Shown here one piece after another: positions 27,029-35,567 of a DNA stretch of 64,000 nucleotides (positions are counted from its first letter, which is position 1; each line of letters starts with the position of its first letter). A program made the position numbers and the translations under genes. The notes beneath the pieces were generated by a model. It saw nothing but the letters and a program-made list of their open reading frames with translations. It was not told the origin of the DNA and searched no databases. Source of the stretch: Fodinibius sp034521915 (lineage in GTDB: Bacteria; Bacteroidota; Rhodothermia; Balneolales; Balneolaceae); the NCBI RefSeq assembly GCF_034521915.1, contig NZ_JAXHLU010000015.1, positions 124,001-188,000 of the forward strand, given 5' to 3'.

Positions 27029-28450
27029 TCATTTAAAAAAGGCTATGTCTTCCTCATCCCGTAAAATAGATGGCAGTTTGCCCTGTGCTTTATCTTTTCC
27101 CTTACTGGCCAGCCAGTTATTAATTTGCTGTTGAGAAATAGAATAAACTTTGGGAAGACCAAGCGCATCACTTTCTCTGCGAATAGCATAATGCCGATTG
27201 ATTTCACAAACCTCTCGGTCAATTTTCTGGGCAAGTCGATCTAACGTATCGCGGTGAAGTTGATCTTGGGTACGGATAAACCAAAAGTGCTGAGGGGCAG
27301 ATGCACCTTCTCGAAGAGTAGCACCAATCGTAAAATTACCGATTTCTAGATCCATTTCTTTTGAAATATTTTGCAATGCTTCTTCAGCTTCGTAGGCGTA
27401 CAGTGCTTCACCGTAATCATCGAGCATTTCGCTAACGCGTCCCATCACCTTAATCCGGGGCGGATTTGTCTGTGTAAATTCTACTATATCGTTTAAAGCA
27501 TAGCGCCAGAGGCCGGAATTGGTAGTTACGAGCATGGCATAGGGAGTATTTGGTTTTACTTCCCAGAGCGGTACTGTTTCCTGTATAGCCATGGATTCCT
27601 GATCGGGGAGGGGATTGGGGACGAATTCGTAGAAAATGCCGTTATCAACGACGAGTTTCATGTCTGTTTTAGTCAGCTTATCGGTGAAAGAGAAATAGCC
27701 CTCTGAAGCACCATAGGTTTCAATAAAATCGACGCCCGGTTTGCCAAGTAAATTTTCGATATGTGGTTTATAATTAGCCAATTTTACGCCCCCACAAACC
27801 AATAGTGTAAGGTTGGGCCACACTTCTTTAATGCTTTTGGCTCCAGTCTTATCAAGAACGTGTTTAAACATCGTAAGAATCCAGCTGGGCACGGCTGTAA
27901 TTACGCGGACATCACTATTAATAGCCTTATTTACCGTTTGGTTTACCTTTTCATTAAAAGGAAGCTGGCTGAGTTTTGTTGGCGATATAACTTGAAATGG
28001 TGATAACCACCAAGGGGCATTATGTGCAGTATATGCACTAATTTCACCGATTTGATAGTCCTCTTTATGTTCAAGGGTGCCGGGAATACTAATATGTTTG
28101 CCCCAAAGATCTAAAATATTAGGCCGCTGGACGATATAGCTGCGAACAACTTTGCGCATGAAAGAGCGATCAGATTCCAGGCGCTCTTCTGTCAATGGCA
28201 GGTGTTTACCTTCACCGGACGTGCCCGCAGAAACAGCAAACTTATCAACTTTTCCGGGCCAGAATATATCTTGTTTCCCTTGTTTTAGTTCCTCTATCTG
28301 AGATTTAATATTCTTATAAAAGGAGATGGGGAGGCGGTCGGCAAAATCCTGATATCCCTTTATTGATTCAAAGTTATACTTTTGACCAAAATCAGTATGT
28401 TTAGCAGTTTCTACTAACGCTGATAGCTGCTCTTGTTGGATGTCTTTCAA
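27029..28450 (-). CDS. GH3-family (auxin-responsive promoter-like) acyl-adenylate protein
   Basis: A 473-residue member of the GH3 family, which in plants conjugates amino acids to jasmonate/auxin through acyl-AMP; bacterial roles are largely unknown. Visible are the ATP-binding loop SAGTSGEGKHLPLT (around residues 74-88), ITAVPSWILTMFKH, the FIETYGASEGYFSF adenylation core motif, LWRYALNDIVEFT and the C-terminal domain with EMLDDYGEALYAYEAEEAL. Length is close to the bacterial norm. It sits downstream of citrate synthase on the same strand but behind a strong terminator, so it is probably expressed separately. Confidence 0.88.
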   Translation of the reverse strand: MKDIQQEQLSALVETAKHTDFGQKYNFESIKGYQDFADRLPISFYKNIKSQIEELKQGKQDIFWPGKVDKFAVSAGTSGEGKHLPLTEERLESDRSFMRKVVRSYIVQRPNILDLWGKHISIPGTLEHKEDYQIGEISAYTAHNAPWWLSPFQVISPTKLSQLPFNEKVNQTVNKAINSDVRVITAVPSWILTMFKHVLDKTGAKSIKEVWPNLTLLVCGGVKLANYKPHIENLLGKPGVDFIETYGASEGYFSFTDKLTKTDMKLVVDNGIFYEFVPNPLPDQESMAIQETVPLWEVKPNTPYAMLVTTNSGLWRYALNDIVEFTQTNPPRIKVMGRVSEMLDDYGEALYAYEAEEALQNISKEMDLEIGNFTIGATLREGASAPQHFWFIRTQDQLHRDTLDRLAQKIDREVCEINRHYAIRRESDALGLPKVYSISQQQINNWLASKGKDKAQGKLPSILRDEEDIAFFK

Positions 28451-28497
28451 TTTTAAAGTGATAAGAGGTTAGCTAAAACGGTTTTTGTGTAAAATAA

Positions 28498-28525
28498 AAA
28501 AAGCCCCGGAATGTCGGGGCTTTTT
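28498..28525 (-). terminator. Terminator after citrate synthase gene
   Basis: Perfect 11-base arms, AAAAAGCCCCG and CGGGGCTTTTT, with a 6-base loop, followed on the minus strand by further T-rich sequence; a textbook intrinsic terminator. Confidence 0.93.
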
Positions 28526-28547
28526 ATTTTTATGAATCAATCAAAAT

Positions 28548-29711
28548 TTATCGGTTTTCAACGGGGACCCACTCTTTATTCTTTTCTCCGACATAAAGAG
28601 CACGTGGGCGAACGAGTTTGTTATTTTCGGCTTGTTCTATGTAGTGTCCTGTCCAACCTGAAACACGGCTCATGGCGAAGATACAGGTGAAGAGGTCGGG
28701 CTTAATTCCCATTGAGTAGTATACCGTAGCTGAGAAGAAGTCAACGTTGGGATCAATATCCTTCTCATCTTTCATAGTCTTGAGGATAGCTTCCGACCAT
28801 TTGTAAAGATTTTCGTGGCCGGTTTCTTCTGAGAGTTCCTTGGACATACCGCGTAAGATTCGAGCGCGTGGATCCATTGTTTTGTATACGCGATGACCAA
28901 AGCCCATAATTTTTTCTTTGCGCTCCAGACGACCCTGTACATATTTAACAGGATCAGCATCTTTGTCGTCAATATCCATAAGCATGTTCATAACCTGCTG
29001 ATTTGCCCCTCCGTGCAATGGTCCTTTAAGAGCCCCAATAGCTCCTGTTACCGAGGAATACATATCTGATTCAGTGGAGCAAATAGCCCGGTTGGTAAAG
29101 GTGGATGCATTCATGCCGTGTTCAGCGTGCAGAATAAGGCAGAGATCCATGGTCTGTTCAGCCTTTTCGCCCGGCTCTTCATCATTGAGCATGTAAAGGA
29201 AATTGTAGGCCGTGCTCTTTTTATCAAGTGGGGCTACAATATTTTTGTCATTTCGGGCACGATCAAAAGCGGCAATGATCGTCGGAATTTTAGCAGTAAT
29301 TGAAATAGCTTGGTTAAGGCGAAATACCTTATCATTCTCTGTTTGCACTTCATGAAAGTCCCCAAGCATAGAAACAGCTGTTCGAAGCACAGCCATGGGC
29401 TCAGCATTTTTAGAGGTATTTTTGATGTAGGTTAATACCGGTCCGGGGAGCTCTCTATTGTTTTGTAGCTTGGAATTTAGCTCATTGAGTTCTTCCTGAT
29501 TAGGGAGATGATCATTCCATAAAAGAAAGCAAACTTCTTCAAAGCTTGCGTTTTCAGCCAACGTGTCGATGTCGTATCCGGCATAGATAAGTTCGCCTTT
29601 TTCTCCGTCGATAAAACTTTTATTGCTGCTAAAGGCGACAATGCCTGCAAGGCCTTTATTTATGTGCGGATACTGACTTAAATCAATTTCTGTATTTTTG
29701 CTCTCAGCCAT
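28548..29711 (-). CDS. gltA: Citrate synthase
   Basis: Condenses acetyl-CoA and oxaloacetate at the head of the TCA cycle. It has 387 residues, matching the shorter type I/Gram-positive-like enzymes rather than the ~430-residue allosteric type. Catalytic elements are visible: LHAEHGMNAST with the first histidine, KGPLHGGANQQVM, GFGHRVYKTMDPRA with the second histidine, and VDFFSATVYYSMGI with the catalytic aspartate. The C-terminus ends WVPVENR. Monocistronic, with an AT-rich 205-base upstream region separating it from mazG. Confidence 0.97.
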   Translation of the reverse strand: MAESKNTEIDLSQYPHINKGLAGIVAFSSNKSFIDGEKGELIYAGYDIDTLAENASFEEVCFLLWNDHLPNQEELNELNSKLQNNRELPGPVLTYIKNTSKNAEPMAVLRTAVSMLGDFHEVQTENDKVFRLNQAISITAKIPTIIAAFDRARNDKNIVAPLDKKSTAYNFLYMLNDEEPGEKAEQTMDLCLILHAEHGMNASTFTNRAICSTESDMYSSVTGAIGALKGPLHGGANQQVMNMLMDIDDKDADPVKYVQGRLERKEKIMGFGHRVYKTMDPRARILRGMSKELSEETGHENLYKWSEAILKTMKDEKDIDPNVDFFSATVYYSMGIKPDLFTCIFAMSRVSGWTGHYIEQAENNKLVRPRALYVGEKNKEWVPVENR

Positions 29712-29916
29712 TCTATACTCCGAAATTTTGGATTGAATATATACTTTTTGTTTCGGTTAAATGTAATAAAAATAGATCTAAAAATCAGGGATAAGTTGAA
29801 CGCTATCAATCAATAAAACCAATAATATAATTAGGTAACGAAAGTTTGGTTAACAGCGTTTACCTGAAAAGCTTAAATTAATACTTTTTAGTCTTAAATC
29901 GAAAGATTGGTGATAG

Positions 29917-30693
29917 TTATTTTGATTTTTTGGCTTCATTCCAATGTTTGTCCATATCTGCTAGCGTTGCATCGGATAGCGTCTTGTTTTCTTGATCGAG
30001 TTGGTCTTCAATGTATTGGAATCGATGGATAAATTTTTTGTTTGTTGATCGCAGGCTGTCTTCGGCATTAAGGTCAAAAAAGCGTCCGGCATTTACTAAA
30101 GAGAAAAGCAGATCACCAAACTCTTCGCGACTTTTTTGTGAGTCGCCTTCTTCCAGTACTTCTTTGAATTCCTGGAGTTCTTCTTCAAGTTTCTCCCAAA
30201 CCTGGGAGAATTCTGGCCAGTCGAATCCAACATTTGCTGCTTTTTCCTGCATACGCTGGGCACGGATAAGGGCAGGGAGCTGTTTGGGGATGCCGTCCAA
30301 CACGGATTGTTTTCCTTCTTTCATTTTTATGCTTTCCCAGTTCTCGGCTACTTGTTCTTCATCGTCAGCTGTTTCATCACCAAAAACATGTGGGTGACGG
30401 CGAATTAGTTTTTCCTGAATGGAGTAAATGACATCGGTGATAGAGAATGTATCCGTTTGCTCAGCCATTCTGCTGTGAAAAACGACGTGCAGCAACACAT
30501 CGCCCAGCTCTTTTTCGAGCTCTTCGAAATCTTCATTGTCGATGGCTTCAACAGCCTCGTATGCTTCTTCAATGAGGTTATCCTTAATACTTTGGTGGGT
30601 TTGTTTACGATCCCACGGACATTCGTCGCGTAGAATTTCTACGATTTCAACGAGGTCGTCAAAACTTTTGGTCGGTTCTCGATCTTCTGCCAT
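29917..30693 (-). CDS. mazG: Nucleoside triphosphate pyrophosphohydrolase MazG
   Basis: Hydrolyses (d)NTPs to monophosphates and PPi, a house-cleaning enzyme. The 258-residue tandem-domain form matches E. coli MazG. The N-terminal domain shows LRDECPWDRKQTHQSIK, LIEEAYEAVEAID and ELGDVLLHVVFHSRMAE, the ExxE...ExxD metal ligands. The second domain starts about residue 165 with EELQEFKEVLEEG and REEFGDLLFSLVNAGRF. The start codon lies only 4 bases from the left inverted repeat of the neighbouring four-helix-bundle unit, so that unit occupies the promoter region of this gene. Confidence 0.95.
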   Translation of the reverse strand: MAEDREPTKSFDDLVEIVEILRDECPWDRKQTHQSIKDNLIEEAYEAVEAIDNEDFEELEKELGDVLLHVVFHSRMAEQTDTFSITDVIYSIQEKLIRRHPHVFGDETADDEEQVAENWESIKMKEGKQSVLDGIPKQLPALIRAQRMQEKAANVGFDWPEFSQVWEKLEEELQEFKEVLEEGDSQKSREEFGDLLFSLVNAGRFFDLNAEDSLRSTNKKFIHRFQYIEDQLDQENKTLSDATLADMDKHWNEAKKSK

Positions 30694-30696
30694 TCT

Positions 30697-31206
30697 ATTC
30701 AGTGATCATTTAACAGTTATCAATGTTTTCGTATATATATTTTAATATAGTGATAATTCTGTAAGGATAGAGAAACTGGAGGGTCTTATTAATAACTCGA
30801 AATATAAGATCTGTTATGGAAAATAATTTATATCAAAAAGCTTATCAGTTTGCTATTCGAATGGTGAGGGCCCACAAGCATCTTAGTAAAGAAAAGAAAG
30901 AATATATCCTATCAAAGCAGCTTTTGAGAAGTGGTACTTCCATTGGAGCAAATATTGCTGAAGCAAATGGTGCCATTTCAAAAGCTGACTTCTCTGCAAA
31001 AATTTCTATCGCATACAAAGAAATTTTAGAAACGAAATACTGGCTTAATTTACTAAAAGACACTGGCTATATTAATGAAGAAATATTCGAAGAAGTTCAT
31101 TCCGAAGCTGATGAATTGGCTAAAATCACATATTCAATATTAAAAACCACAAGAATTGAGAATTAAATTCACTGGTAACTGAATTACTGTTCACTGATCA
31201 CTGAAT
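30697..31206. repeat. Inverted repeat pair bounding the four-helix-bundle gene
   Basis: The left repeat at 30697-30717 and the right repeat at 31186-31206 (as reverse complement) share 19 of 21 bases: ATTCAGTGATCA, then three bases with two differences, then AACAGT. They enclose one gene and almost nothing else. The outer edges abut the mazG start and the stop codon of the AsnB-like gene, so the 510-base unit looks like a discrete insertion. Confidence 0.65.
30816..31166 (+). CDS. Four-helix bundle protein (S23/23S rRNA-IVS family)
   Basis: A 116-residue, all-helical protein with the family core LLRSGTSIGANIAEANGA (around residues 37-54), ISKADFSAKISIAYKE and ETKYWLNLLKDTGYI. Relatives were first noticed inside intervening sequences of 23S rRNA genes and also resemble the Avd accessory protein of diversity-generating retroelements. 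Here there is no rRNA or reverse transcriptase nearby. The gene is oriented opposite to its neighbours and is framed by 21-base inverted repeats, which suggests it travels as a small unit. Molecular function is not established. Confidence 0.9.
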   Translation: MENNLYQKAYQFAIRMVRAHKHLSKEKKEYILSKQLLRSGTSIGANIAEANGAISKADFSAKISIAYKEILETKYWLNLLKDTGYINEEIFEEVHSEADELAKITYSILKTTRIEN

Positions 31207-32477
31207 CAAGTTTTGCGTTTTTTCTTTTTAGCGGCAGGGAACAGGATGTTGTTCAAAATCAATCGGTAGCCGGGACTGCTGGTATGTAAATTCAGGTCGG
31301 TGGGTGGATCGTTGACACGGTGCGTATAATCTTCGGGATCGTGTCCGGCATAAAAAGTAAAGGTTCCCCGCCCGTAATTGCCGTGGATGTATTTAACCAT
31401 ATCGCGGCCGGGACTTTCCCCTAAAATAACAACCGATTCTTTGATCTTATCCTTCTGGAAAGCTGTTGTTTGTCCGTAAAACCCGCGGATACTGCTTACG
31501 TGATTCTGGGTAAGCATGGTAGGTACAGGATCCCACTTGGCCGAAAATTCAAAAAGTGTAAAAAAGTCGATTGATTGGTCAACTTCATCTAATTGTACCG
31601 GGACATCGATATTGGCATGTTCATATTCGGCAGGATCAGTACTCAGCACAAAATCAGTAAAGGCCAGGGTATTCTCAAAGTTTAGTTTCTGTTGGGCTTT
31701 GGGATCCATGGGATCACCGTCAAACTGGGTGGGAACAATGTCAACATCCTGTGCTGCCAGTGCTATATCAAAGGTGTCGGTGCCCGAGCACATAGCAAAC
31801 ATAAATCCCCCATTACCAACATATTCTTTAATTTTAGCTACCACGGCTTTCTTCTCGTTGCTTACCTTGTTGAAACCTAACTCTTTGGCCATGGCTTCCA
31901 TTTCGTTGACTTGCTTAATGTACCAGGGCTGATTGCGTGATGAGACCCAGAATTTTCCATACTGCCCGGTAAAATCTTCGTGATGCAGGTGCAGCCAATC
32001 GTATTCCGAAAGTTTCCCATTCAACACTTCGGGATCCCAGACTTTGTCGAATTCCACCTCAGCATACGTAAGAGCAAGGGTTACGGCGTCATCCCAGGGC
32101 AGGGCCTGCTTGGGAGTATAAACGGCAATTTTGGGAGCTTTATCGAGTTGTATAACAGAAGTATTGGCATCGGGCTGTTCTACCTGGTTGATAATTTGGG
32201 CAGCCTCGGAATTTGATATTACCTCGATCTTCACATTTCTAAGACGAGACTTTTTGACCAACTCATCGGAATAGTTCGTCATAAAGCTGCCGCCCTTGTA
32301 ATTGAGCAGCCACTGTGATGAGTTGCCATCCTGTAGGTTATTGAATATGATTCCATAGGCTTTAAGATGATTGGACTGCGAAGCATCCATTGGAATAAAG
32401 AGTTTATCCTGAGCCAATCCCGGCAGGCTTGTAAAAAGCATAAATATCAACGAGATAAGAAGAGAACGTATCATCAT
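31206..32477 (-). CDS. Exported AsnB-like protein (Bacteroidota 'asparagine synthetase B' family)
   Basis: The 423-residue protein from ATG 32477 has a signal peptide (MMIRSLLISLIFMLFTSLPGLAQ) and an extracytoplasmic domain: LFIPMDASQSNHLKAYG, WLLNYKGGSFM, LPWDDAVTLALTYAEV, WLHLHHEDFTGQYGKFW, FMFAMCSGTDTFDIALAA and FYAGHDPEDYTHRV, ending FPAAKKKKRKT. Databases often name this family asparagine synthetase B, but I see neither the N-terminal catalytic Cys of glutamine amidotransferases nor the SGGxDS ATP-pyrophosphatase loop. The name is probably a misnomer. The Cys-Ser/Gly and His-rich segments suggest a class-I-glutaminase-like fold acting outside the cytoplasm. It starts 1 base after the upstream TPR gene. 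Confidence 0.82.
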   Translation of the reverse strand: MMIRSLLISLIFMLFTSLPGLAQDKLFIPMDASQSNHLKAYGIIFNNLQDGNSSQWLLNYKGGSFMTNYSDELVKKSRLRNVKIEVISNSEAAQIINQVEQPDANTSVIQLDKAPKIAVYTPKQALPWDDAVTLALTYAEVEFDKVWDPEVLNGKLSEYDWLHLHHEDFTGQYGKFWVSSRNQPWYIKQVNEMEAMAKELGFNKVSNEKKAVVAKIKEYVGNGGFMFAMCSGTDTFDIALAAQDVDIVPTQFDGDPMDPKAQQKLNFENTLAFTDFVLSTDPAEYEHANIDVPVQLDEVDQSIDFFTLFEFSAKWDPVPTMLTQNHVSSIRGFYGQTTAFQKDKIKESVVILGESPGRDMVKYIHGNYGRGTFTFYAGHDPEDYTHRVNDPPTDLNLHTSSPGYRLILNNILFPAAKKKKRKT

Positions 32478-32478
32478 A

Positions 32479-34422
32479 TTAGACCTGAGTTTCTTCAAGT
32501 TCCTGAATTCGGTCGCGTGCAAATGTTGCATAAAATCCATTGGGAAATTGTAATAAAAGTTCTTCGTAAAGGGGCAATAATTGATCTACCGTTTGTGGAA
32601 TTTTAATGTCGTTATTTTCAAAAAGTTGAGATTGTTTTGCCGTTGCCTGCAACGGTCCTAAATTTATATCACTATTTGTTATCAGCTGGTCGGCCAATCG
32701 TATTTTTGCCCACATTAGCTGTTCTCGTAGAGCAGAATATTTGCCCTGGGTTTCTAAATAGGTAGCTAAAGCACGGTATATAAAAGCTGCATTCTTTTTC
32801 TTTTTTTCGGTCGTTAATTCAAGCAGACCGTATCCGAGTAATGGATTGTATCGGTCTTTTTGAAATAGTTGCTCCAGGATAGTAATACTTTGCTGCTCTT
32901 CACCTCGTGAAAGATGTTCAATAAGCTGAGCAATGGGTTCAATTTTTGCTCCTGTGCTGTCTGCCTGTAACCCTTTTTGAATCCATAGTCGTAGCTGTAC
33001 GGCATCGTTGGCATAATACGATGTGTTTTGCCGTTCGAGTGCGTTCAGCTGGATTTTAGCAAACTCATAATCACCGGCAAAAAAATCCGTCAATGCAAGA
33101 TAATAGCGATTTTTTTCGGCCAGATCTCCAATGCGTTCCTGATTATTACTTTTTGAAAATGAAAGTCGTGCCCGGTTATATTCTTTGTCATAAAGATGCA
33201 GCCGGCCTCTTATATATGCTTGTTTGGCCTTTGTGCGATCTCCATTAGATAAATTTTGAAGCGCAGCCAAGTACTTTTCAGCTTTATCGGGAGCATGGAG
33301 AACATCCAGGGATAATTCACTTAGGGTGGTTAAAACCTGATCCATGCGATGATAATTACGGCCGTTGGTACGAAGAGTGTTTAGGGTAGAAAACGCTTTC
33401 TGATATAGGGATGAAGGTTTAGAGGTAAGATCAAGATTATTATTTTCAAGATATTTTGCCCACTCGATATATACGTTTGCCAGTTCTTCTCGGCATCTGT
33501 TTGCCAGAGATGCTACATTATTATCTATGTAGTAGGAATATGATTCTTCGGCCAGCTCGAACTTTTGCTCAGCCAGTAACTTGGATCCAATATTATATAG
33601 GCTATAGGTAAGAGTAGATGACTCCTGTTCCATATTTTTTGCTGTAGCCACAGCTCGTTCAAAAAGCTTTCGCTCCATCAATAGCCAAATTTCAAGCTGT
33701 TGCAGGTTATTGTAGCTGGGATGGGAGGGTGATAGTTTATCTAAAAAGTCTGAAATTTCAAGGATAGCTACATCATAGATATAATTATCCCTAAAGCGCA
33801 TAAGCCGATGCTGTACATACGTTAACCGGTCGGGATTTTGTTCCACTAATTCCAGAAATTCTCGCATTGCCCGTTCATAGTTGCCCGCTTGCATATAGGT
33901 CTCTCCCAGTTCCGAGGAGATTAGATTTGATTGCTCCGACAAAGATTTTAAATCTTCATAAATATCAATTGCCTTCTCAAATTCTTTCCGATCGCTGGCC
34001 GTACGGGCTACACGTAAATATACTTGTTGATTGTCCGGGTACTCTTTGAGGACGTTATTCCAGATCTGTTTTGCTCGGTCAATGTCGCCGCTGATATGGT
34101 AAAGTTCTCCTAATCGGATTTTTGCTTGTGGGCGGTGCCGGCCTTTCTGAACAGCTTGTTTTGTTATTGCTATTGCTTTCTCATACTCCTTTAGATTGAT
34201 GAGACTCTCAGTAAGTTTATTCAAAAACAGATAGCGGTTCGGATGTTGATTATACAGCTGTTCAAACTGTTTGGCCGCTTGCTCGTATTTTTGTTCCTTC
34301 AGCAGCTGATCAGCCTCAAAATAGGATTTATTTTGCTGGGCATGTACCGGTTGATGGCATAGTATTCCTGCCGAAAGGAAAATCAAAAACAGAATACTAT
34401 TTGAAGAGGATTTAAGAGTCAT
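32479..34422 (-). CDS. Exported tetratricopeptide-repeat protein
   Basis: A 647-residue protein when started at ATG 34422 (MTLKSSSNSILFLIF), giving a signal peptide that ends HAQQN; the frame opens 18 codons further upstream inside maf. TPR units recur through the first 250 residues, for example YEQAAKQFEQLYNQHPNRY, YEKAIAITKQAV and FEKAIDIYEDL, followed by more degenerate helical repeats to the end. Such proteins act as periplasmic or outer-membrane scaffolds. It overlaps maf by 11 bases and is 1 base from the AsnB-like gene, so maf, this gene and the AsnB-like gene form one operon. Confidence 0.85.
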   Translation of the reverse strand: MTLKSSSNSILFLIFLSAGILCHQPVHAQQNKSYFEADQLLKEQKYEQAAKQFEQLYNQHPNRYLFLNKLTESLINLKEYEKAIAITKQAVQKGRHRPQAKIRLGELYHISGDIDRAKQIWNNVLKEYPDNQQVYLRVARTASDRKEFEKAIDIYEDLKSLSEQSNLISSELGETYMQAGNYERAMREFLELVEQNPDRLTYVQHRLMRFRDNYIYDVAILEISDFLDKLSPSHPSYNNLQQLEIWLLMERKLFERAVATAKNMEQESSTLTYSLYNIGSKLLAEQKFELAEESYSYYIDNNVASLANRCREELANVYIEWAKYLENNNLDLTSKPSSLYQKAFSTLNTLRTNGRNYHRMDQVLTTLSELSLDVLHAPDKAEKYLAALQNLSNGDRTKAKQAYIRGRLHLYDKEYNRARLSFSKSNNQERIGDLAEKNRYYLALTDFFAGDYEFAKIQLNALERQNTSYYANDAVQLRLWIQKGLQADSTGAKIEPIAQLIEHLSRGEEQQSITILEQLFQKDRYNPLLGYGLLELTTEKKKKNAAFIYRALATYLETQGKYSALREQLMWAKIRLADQLITNSDINLGPLQATAKQSQLFENNDIKIPQTVDQLLPLYEELLLQFPNGFYATFARDRIQELEETQV

Positions 34423-35038
34423 CGGAATATTGATAAAATTTTTGCTGGGACAGGACCTCCGGTGCAAATGATGCAATCGTATTATAAAAGCTGTGGAGCG
34501 GAAATCCCACTACATTGTAATAATCACCCTCTATTGCTTTTACGAATAGAGCACCGTGCGGATCCTGAATGCCATATGCTCCGGCTTTGTCCATTGGACT
34601 TTTTGTTGTCACATAAGCGGCAATTAATTCTGGGTTTAAATCCCCGAATATAACATTTGTTGTCTCAATAAACGTGGTGCCGTTCGTTATGTTATTAGAG
34701 GTATCTGTTTTTAATAACGATACTCCCGTTAATACCTTATGTGAATGTCCACTCAACCGTTGCAGCATTGTATTTGCCTCGGATGGGGTGGCCGGTTTTT
34801 CAAGAATTTGATCATCATAGATCACAATCGTATCAGCACCGATAACCAGTGCATTGCCATATTGGGATGCTACGGCTCTGGCTTTTCTATCTGCAAGTGT
34901 CTTAACAATTTTACTTGCTGACCAATGAGAATCATAATCTTCGGCGATATCGCTGGCATGAACTTTAAAGGTGAGACCAATTTTTTTTAAGAGTTTTTTG
35001 CGTCGTGGACTTCCGGATGCGAGTATGATGGTTTCCAA
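34412..35038 (-). CDS. maf: Maf-like nucleotide pyrophosphatase
   Basis: A 208-residue Maf/YhdE family protein that hydrolyses non-canonical or dTTP/UTP nucleotides and is associated with septum control. Visible are the N-terminal substrate loop LASGSPRRKKLLKKIG (residues 6-21), VIGADTIVIYDDQILEKP with the catalytic aspartate, the SGHSHKVLTGVSL segment and MDKAGAYGIQD followed by the metal/nucleotide motif region. The C-terminal GDYYNVVGFPLHSFY is typical. First gene of the maf-TPR-AsnB-like operon. Confidence 0.95.
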   Translation of the reverse strand: METIILASGSPRRKKLLKKIGLTFKVHASDIAEDYDSHWSASKIVKTLADRKARAVASQYGNALVIGADTIVIYDDQILEKPATPSEANTMLQRLSGHSHKVLTGVSLLKTDTSNNITNGTTFIETTNVIFGDLNPELIAAYVTTKSPMDKAGAYGIQDPHGALFVKAIEGDYYNVVGFPLHSFYNTIASFAPEVLSQQKFYQYSDDS

Positions 35039-35232
35039 AATGGAAGGGAGTAGTTTGGTTAAAAAATAAAATTACTTTTTCTAATTAATAGTACATCTTT
35101 TAATCAGCGTTTTATAAAATAATTACCAATGGCAAAAATTAAGATCTCAAATTGCCGATAATAATGTATAACCTTGGGCAGTATTTTTGTAGCTCAATAA
35201 ATCAATCGTTACTTTAGCCGCTGAATTGGAAT

Positions 35233-35254
35233 GAAAGAATAAAGATATTCTTTC
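35233..35254. repeat. Perfect hairpin upstream of DUF3098 gene
   Basis: Arms GAAAGAATA and TATTCTTTC (9 bases each) with a 4-base loop lie 51 bases before the start codon, in the 266-base gap after maf. A 12-base palindrome, ATGATTAATCAT, lies at 35292-35303, directly before the start. Either could be an operator or a 5'-UTR structure. The rest of the gap shows nothing else. Confidence 0.4.
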
Positions 35255-35304
35255 GTTACATTGTTCAAATATTGTCAACGTATTTTTAAAAATGATTAAT
35301 CATA

Positions 35305-35547
35305 ATGGGATCACAAAAACATGGACGCAGTAGTTCTAAGCAACCAATGATTTTCGATGCCTGGAATTATAAAGTTCTGGCATTGGGATTGCTCCTTGTT
35401 GTTATTGGCTTTTCTGCAATGTATATCGAAAATGAAGTTGAAGGATTTATATCACTATATGTTTCTCCGATTGTTATCATGAGTGGTTATGCAGCCGTTA
35501 TTGTCGCTATCCTTAAGCATGATCAGGGCTCCGAAAAAACATCCTGA
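35305..35547 (+). CDS. DUF3098 small membrane protein
   Basis: An 80-residue protein with two hydrophobic segments (about residues 25-43 and 50-72): KVLALGLLLVVIGFSAMYIE and FISLYVSPIVIMSGYAAVI (segments given separately). The FD-x-NYK-like lead-in and YVSPIV motif match the Bacteroidota DUF3098 family, which has no known function. It sits 20 bases before the DUF92 gene and is likely cotranscribed with it. Confidence 0.85.
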   Translation: MGSQKHGRSSSKQPMIFDAWNYKVLALGLLLVVIGFSAMYIENEVEGFISLYVSPIVIMSGYAAVIVAILKHDQGSEKTS

Positions 35548-35567
35548 CAATCACTTGAATTGGACAG

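Noticed and set aside
35292..35303. Operator palindrome ATGATTAATCAT before the DUF3098 gene
   Set aside because: It overlaps the ribosome-binding region and is short and AT-rich; chance is a sufficient explanation without a second copy.
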